Positions 6,540 to 9,585 of a DNA stretch of 9,585 bases are shown piece after piece. The position numbers and the translations under genes are program-made. The notes under the pieces are model-generated. The model worked only from the letters and a program-made list of their open reading frames with translations. It was not told the DNA's origin and did not search any database. Source of the DNA: Gammaproteobacteria bacterium (GTDB lineage Bacteria; Pseudomonadota; Gammaproteobacteria; DSM-16500); NCBI GenBank assembly GCA_009885665.1, contig VFKI01000003.1, positions 1 to 9,585 on the forward strand, read 5' to 3'. How positions within the stretch are numbered: position 1 is the stretch's first letter; every line of letters starts with the position of its first letter.

Positions 6540-7658
6540 GTGAAAGTTGGAATAAGTGTTGCTTCACTGGTTGATTTGGCGGGTGTGGCGAAACAAATCG
6601 ATGGAATAGGCGTATATACATCACAGTTGATGGCAGCATTGCCGGCGCTAGATGTGCAGCCCGTTTCGGTTTATTTTGGCGGGTTAGGGTGCAAGCCGGC
6701 AATTCAGCCGCAAGATATGTTAGTAGGAATGCACCCAGCGATTAGTCAGTTTTTACCTTTTAATTGCTATCGCCGACTAGAAAATCAGATTAATATTTTT
6801 CATAGCACAGATTATATGATACCGCATTTGCGTCATGTGCCGGTCATTGCGACTTTGTATGATGCAATTAAATTTAAACATGCTGATTGGGCGAGTCAAC
6901 AAAGCCGCTATTTCAAAAATTATCTATTACGGCGCATGGCGCGTTATGCCCAGCATGTGATTACCATTTCCGAGGCAGTTAAGCAGGATATTATTGAATA
7001 CTTTGGTATACCTGAGGCAAAAATTTCAGTTGTCTATTGTGGCTTGGACAAAGTGTGGTATGCGCCATATGCAATAGAAGAAAGGCAGCAAGTGTTACAG
7101 AAGTACGGCATCAAAAAAAAATACGTATTGACGGTCGGCACTTTGCAGGCACGTAAAAATATTGCGCGTATTCTGGATGTGTGTGAAGCTTTACCCGTGA
7201 ATGTGTCAGAGGATTTAGTCTTTATTTTTGTGGGTAAACGTGGCTGGTTGGAAGCTGATGTTTTTGAGCGTATGCAACGATTAATTGCAATAGGACGCAT
7301 CAAGTGGTTGCAATATGTCACTTTTGATGAGCTACGTTGCTTGTACCAATCGGCCAATATGGTGCTGTATCCTTCATTAAGCGAAGGTTTTGGTTTACCC
7401 GTTTTGGAAGGCTTTGCGTCTGCTGTGCCAGTCATTACATCAAATGAGGGTTCATTAGCTGAGGTTGCGGGTGACGCGGCTTTATTAGTGGATCCATATT
7501 CCGTGGCAGATGTGCTGGCAGCGGTGCTTCGTTTATATGAAGATAATGCATTAAAGCAAAGCTTGGTTATCAAAGGCTTGCACCAAGCTAAAAAATTTAG
7601 CTGGCAAAAAATGGCGCAAGATATAAAAGAAATTTATGTGCGGTTTGTTAATATTTAG
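6540..7658 (+). CDS. GT4-family glycosyltransferase (GT-B fold)
   Basis: A 372-residue retaining glycosyltransferase, normal length for GT4. The N-terminal acceptor domain has an IDGIGVYTSQL glycine loop, the NIFHSTDYMIP and VIATLYDAI segments, and VITISEAVKQDI. The C-terminal donor domain opens with VLTVGTLQARKN and carries the EX7E signature EGFGLPVLE (Glu282 and Glu290), followed by SNEGSLAEVAGDAALLVDP. It resembles mannosyl- and rhamnosyltransferases of O-antigen loci (family knowledge), but the donor cannot be fixed. The start is GTG at 6540, 11 bases after the aldolase stop, with only a weak Shine-Dalgarno (CTGGGT). It is preferred because the first beta strand (KVGISVASL) begins here and no in-frame ATG precedes the glycine loop. 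Probably cytoplasmic, working on a lipid-linked glycan. Last gene of the plus-strand run. Confidence 0.9.
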   Translation: MKVGISVASLVDLAGVAKQIDGIGVYTSQLMAALPALDVQPVSVYFGGLGCKPAIQPQDMLVGMHPAISQFLPFNCYRRLENQINIFHSTDYMIPHLRHVPVIATLYDAIKFKHADWASQQSRYFKNYLLRRMARYAQHVITISEAVKQDIIEYFGIPEAKISVVYCGLDKVWYAPYAIEERQQVLQKYGIKKKYVLTVGTLQARKNIARILDVCEALPVNVSEDLVFIFVGKRGWLEADVFERMQRLIAIGRIKWLQYVTFDELRCLYQSANMVLYPSLSEGFGLPVLEGFASAVPVITSNEGSLAEVAGDAALLVDPYSVADVLAAVLRLYEDNALKQSLVIKGLHQAKKFSWQKMAQDIKEIYVRFVNI

Positions 7659-7663
7659 GATCG

Positions 7664-7677
7664 CCACTCAAAAGTGG
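7664..7677. terminator. Possible short bidirectional hairpin between convergent genes
   Basis: CCACT (7664-7668), loop CAAA, AGTGG (7673-7677): a perfect 5-bp stem in the 23-base space between the GT4 stop and the stop of the minus-strand gene. The position is right for a shared terminator, but the stem is short and there is no clean T-run on either side, so intrinsic termination is doubtful. Confidence 0.3.
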
Positions 7678-7681
7678 AAGT

Positions 7682-9274
7682 TCATTGTTTCTTGAAAAAA
7701 GACCTTAAAATATGCATAAAATTACGTAATGGTTTGGTTAATCGCCATGACAGGCTGTGCTCGATTGCATATATTTGTTGCTTGAGCGCGTAATTGCGTT
7801 GTTGTAATTCACCGATTTCTGTGATCAATTGCTGGGTGTGTGTGTTTTTTTCAACTTGCGGCTTAGGTGTGCTATGTTGGGTGCCAGATAGGCGAACATA
7901 AGTTGAGGGCGCTATTTTCTGTAATTCTTGTGCTATATTCGCAAAGGATTTGTCTGCTGTAGCCATAGCGAGGCAATCGCTGACCCACGGCCGCCATTCT
8001 GCTGGAAAATCTTCAGCTTGCATGTCTTTTTCTGATAAATGCGTTAGCGAGCTGTCGATTTCGCGATTGATTGTTTCGCGACAAAATAATAAAAAACTAT
8101 GCAGGTTGTCTTGTTTAAATGTACAGTCACGTGATTGATTGGTGATGCTGCCATGGTCAATTAATACGGCATTGCCTGTAGGCGTAATAATTACGTTCCA
8201 GCTGCGAATATCATTATGATATAAACCATGTTGTTCAAGCAGGCAGCATTGTTGCAAAATATCTTCTACTATACGACGAGCATCATATGGCGCGTTGTTA
8301 TAAATCATATCTAATAAAATATCACCGACAATCTTTTCGCGCACGAGCCAAGCTTCCGTTGTATTTTTGCCTGATAACAATAAAGTAGGCGTGGGCAGTC
8401 CTTGCGGTGGCGCGCTTAAAAAAGCAATTTCACGTTCGAATTCCTTTAAATTGTTGGGGTAATCATTTTTCAGTTGGTAAAATTTAATGAAATGCTGTGG
8501 ACTGCTGTAGTAACGGCGTGTTCCGCCATGTGCAAAGTTGGCGGGGGTATAAGGCGTGTCTTTCCAACTCGTAAACTTGCCGCATTGCTTGCCTAATAGC
8601 CAGTAATGATTGCTAGCAAAATAAAGTGGCCGTTGTATGTTCGATAAATGTGTGACATGGTGAGCCAATGTATGTACAAAGGCAAAATCTTTTAGCAGAA
8701 TGCATGGATCGTTGGGCTGGCTGTCATGCCAATGGGTTGGTTCGCTCGCCAGTGCCATTTCAAAAATACCCGCCCGTACTTTTTTGGCAAGTTGCTGCAA
8801 TAATTGTTGTGTCGAGATAATGCCATGCGCATGTATGATATGGTGAAATACGCTCAAACCCAGTACTAAGTCAAATTCGTCTGTTGGCAGAGCGTGGATA
8901 ATTTCTTCCACCTGTGCAGTTTGAAAGAAAATATTAAATTCAGGATGTTCTTTGGCAAGAGCCTTACATACTTCAATATTTTCGGGTAAAAAATCAATCC
9001 CCGTCACATTGGCACCCAGGGCTGCCAGTTCAAGGCTGAAAAAGCCTTGCGCACAGCCAAGATCAAGCACGCGTATCGGCCGCTGCATTTGCTGCGCAAG
9101 GCTGTGATAGGCCGTAATAATATATGACAGTCGATCAGTGCAATGCCTGGATGTGCTTGTCGTATAATTGGGGTGGCCATATAGCGGTTGATAAAGTTCG
9201 GGGAGGCGTTTTACTTTTTTGATCAACGTAGATGAAAGTGTGGTGTGTGCTGATTTTCTTTTTGTGACGAACAT
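7682..9274 (-). CDS. WbdD-like bifunctional methyltransferase-kinase, putative glycan chain terminator
   Basis: A 530-residue protein with three regions. Residues 66-200 are a class I SAM methyltransferase: motif I VLDLGCAQG (69-77), acidic Asp94 in GIDFLPENI, and FDLVLGLSVFHH (134-145). Residues 255-450 are a protein-kinase-like fold: candidate Lys264 in FIKFYQL, hinge WLVREKIVG, catalytic loop HNDIRSWNVI (His353, Asp355, Asn360) and DHG (373-375) in the DFG position. Residues ~478-507 form a short coiled coil, then a basic amphipathic tail (SLSWRLTKPLRNFMHILR) likely to touch the membrane or a partner. This is the order of E. coli O8/O9a WbdD, which phosphorylates and methylates the O-antigen end to stop growth. 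WbdD is about 700 residues with a much longer coiled coil, so this is a short form. The start is ATG 9274 with a strong AGGGAGGA site. It converges on the plus-strand operon. Confidence 0.85.
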   Translation of the reverse strand: MFVTKRKSAHTTLSSTLIKKVKRLPELYQPLYGHPNYTTSTSRHCTDRLSYIITAYHSLAQQMQRPIRVLDLGCAQGFFSLELAALGANVTGIDFLPENIEVCKALAKEHPEFNIFFQTAQVEEIIHALPTDEFDLVLGLSVFHHIIHAHGIISTQQLLQQLAKKVRAGIFEMALASEPTHWHDSQPNDPCILLKDFAFVHTLAHHVTHLSNIQRPLYFASNHYWLLGKQCGKFTSWKDTPYTPANFAHGGTRRYYSSPQHFIKFYQLKNDYPNNLKEFEREIAFLSAPPQGLPTPTLLLSGKNTTEAWLVREKIVGDILLDMIYNNAPYDARRIVEDILQQCCLLEQHGLYHNDIRSWNVIITPTGNAVLIDHGSITNQSRDCTFKQDNLHSFLLFCRETINREIDSSLTHLSEKDMQAEDFPAEWRPWVSDCLAMATADKSFANIAQELQKIAPSTYVRLSGTQHSTPKPQVEKNTHTQQLITEIGELQQRNYALKQQIYAIEHSLSWRLTKPLRNFMHILRSFFKKQ

Positions 9275-9277
9275 GCG

Positions 9278-9285
9278 TCCTCCCT
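9278..9285 (-). promoter_or_regulatory. Shine-Dalgarno site of the methyltransferase-kinase gene
   Basis: Read on the minus strand, AGGGAGGA lies three bases before the ATG at 9274. It is the strongest ribosome binding site in the window and fixes this start over other codons. Most plus-strand genes rely on overlap coupling instead. Confidence 0.8.
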
Positions 9286-9300
9286 GGATTATGCAAGTAT

Positions 9301-9329
9301 AAAATAATCTTATCGCCAGAAAATGTCAA
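9301..9329 (-). promoter_or_regulatory. Sigma70-type promoter for the methyltransferase-kinase gene
   Basis: On the minus strand TTGACA (9329-9324, a perfect -35) is followed by a 17-base spacer and TATTTT (9306-9301, 4 of 6 matches to the -10). Transcription would begin near 9294, giving a leader of about 20 bases with the Shine-Dalgarno site. The spacing and position fit well; no promoter is visible inside the plus-strand run. Confidence 0.65.
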
Positions 9330-9335
9330 TATTAA

Positions 9336-9350
9336 CTTGCCAATTGCAAG
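9336..9350. repeat. Small inverted repeat just upstream of the -35 box
   Basis: CTTGC (9336-9340), CAATT, GCAAG (9346-9350). It sits immediately upstream of the minus-strand promoter and could be an operator, but it is short and may be chance. Confidence 0.25.
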
Positions 9351-9396
9351 GTATAAGGTGCTGCTTGTCGTTGTGTTCGCACGGAATCTGATTCAA

Positions 9397-9426
9397 GACC
9401 AAACCGACACCCATGTCGGTTTGGTC
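9397..9426. repeat. Perfect 13-bp hairpin
   Basis: GACCAAACCGACA (9397-9409), a four-base loop CCCA, and its exact reverse complement TGTCGGTTTGGTC (9414-9426). No T-run follows on either strand, so it does not look like a simple intrinsic terminator. The right arm is copied exactly 32 bases downstream. Confidence 0.9.
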
Positions 9427-9435
9427 GCGACTATT

Positions 9436-9458
9436 CCGACATGCGTGTCGGTTTGGTC
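9436..9458. repeat. Second hairpin and exact copy of the TGTCGGTTTGGTC arm
   Basis: CCGACA (9436-9441), loop TGCG, TGTCGG (9446-9451) form a 6-bp stem. The 13 bases 9446-9458 are identical to the right arm at 9414-9426, so the arm is directly repeated with a period of 32 bases while the left arm is only partly kept. Confidence 0.85.
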
Positions 9459-9476
9459 ACGCTGTGCCGAGCGTGA
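9457..9476. repeat. Third hairpin of the cluster
   Basis: TCACGCT (9457-9463), loop GTGCCG, AGCGTGA (9470-9476): a perfect 7-bp stem that begins within the last bases of the preceding repeat. No T-run follows. Confidence 0.7.
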
Positions 9477-9501
9477 AGCAAGGTGATCTGTCGGAGCAAA
9501 A

Positions 9502-9539
9502 TAGAAATGTCCCCCTCCAGGCAATTTAGAAATGTCCCC
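9502..9539. mobile_element. Possible insertion-sequence end with tandem TAGAAATGTCCCC repeats
   Basis: TAGAAATGTCCCC occurs exactly twice, at 9502-9514 and 9527-9539, 25 bases apart. A hairpin follows (TCCCCT at 9535-9540 with AGGGGA at 9548-9553), then a purine-rich AGGGGAGGGGG before an ATG at 9569 that runs off the edge. Repeated terminal boxes of this kind are transposase-binding sites in several IS families, and the AGAAATGTCC word recalls such ends from memory, but I cannot name the family. If correct, the element lies to the right, and its outer boundary may be near 9484-9500. No transposase sequence is visible within the window. Confidence 0.45.
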
Positions 9540-9585
9540 TTTTTTCTAGGGGAGGGGGTTACTGAAAGATGGTATTTTGCACTGA

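Larger units (their letters stand above)
9275..9585. other. Non-coding right-end region, 311 bases
   Basis: No convincing gene is seen here. From left to right it holds the minus-strand ribosome site and promoter (9278-9329), a small inverted repeat (9336-9350), a cluster of three hairpins (9397-9476), and tandem 13-base repeats that may be a mobile-element end (9502-9539). A short possible ORF start at ATG 9569, preceded by a purine-rich AGGGGAGGGGG, runs off the window. Confidence 0.7.

Noticed and set aside
7034..7573. Minus-strand frame of 179 codons opposite the GT4 gene
   Set aside because: Ser/Thr/Lys-rich antisense shadow, no domain, and the GT4 frame carries the EX7E motif in this stretch.
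9135..9329. Minus-strand frame of 64 codons over the start of the methyltransferase-kinase gene
   Set aside because: Overlaps the strong ribosome site, promoter and N-terminus of the real gene; no motif.
9397..9426. Intrinsic terminator
   Set aside because: The stem is strong but neither side has a T-run and no gene ends toward it within the window.
9397..9458. CRISPR array
   Set aside because: Repeats are palindromic, only one is a full hairpin and the other partial, the spacing is too short for repeat-spacer units, and no cas gene is near.
1..9585. tRNA or rRNA genes
   Set aside because: I saw no cloverleaf with a TTCRA-type arm and CCA-like end and no rRNA signature; the space between genes is too small except at the right end.

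Overview
The window is a compact cell-surface glycan biosynthesis locus from a bacterium. Bacterial features are ATGA stop/start overlaps, Shine-Dalgarno sequences, a sigma70-type promoter and GTG starts. Base composition is moderate, somewhat below 50% GC, with codons leaning to T or A at the third position. The last gene on the minus strand has the domain order of WbdD, the O-antigen chain terminator of Gram-negative bacteria, and a degenerate copy of an interspersed repeat beginning GTCATTGCGAGGA lies between two genes. Together these suggest a Gram-negative organism, perhaps a gammaproteobacterium. That placement is inference and the species cannot be named from this sequence.

Layout. Positions 2-7658 hold eight plus-strand genes in one tight, probably co-transcribed run. 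In order they are: a nucleotidyltransferase cut by the left edge, a GtrA-family membrane protein, a GT2 glycosyltransferase, a GDPD-like phosphodiesterase, a large fusion of a polytopic membrane GT-C-like domain with a phosphoribulokinase/uridine-kinase-type P-loop domain, a HAD hydrolase, a class II aldolase-family protein and a GT4 glycosyltransferase. Four of the junctions are 4-base ATGA overlaps. The only real gap (5430-5505) holds the degenerate repeat. A convergent gene (7682-9274, minus strand) encodes a methyltransferase + kinase + short coiled coil protein with its own promoter. The right end (9275-9585) is non-coding: the promoter, three consecutive hairpins, and tandem 13-base repeats that look like the edge of a mobile element continuing out of the window.

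How the genes may work together. GtrA, a DPM1-like GT2 and a polytopic GT-C-like protein are the three roles of a Gtr-type system: flipping a polyprenyl-phosphate sugar, making it, and transferring the sugar on the far side of the membrane. The kinase domain, HAD phosphatase, aldolase-like protein, GDPD-like protein and nucleotidyltransferase form a plausible small-molecule arm that makes or activates an unusual phosphorylated sugar or polyol. The GT4 enzyme would extend the chain and the WbdD-like protein would cap it with phosphate and methyl groups. The individual families are seen in the sequence; the pathway is inference. The most unusual items are the membrane GT-C/kinase fusion and the short WbdD-like terminator.
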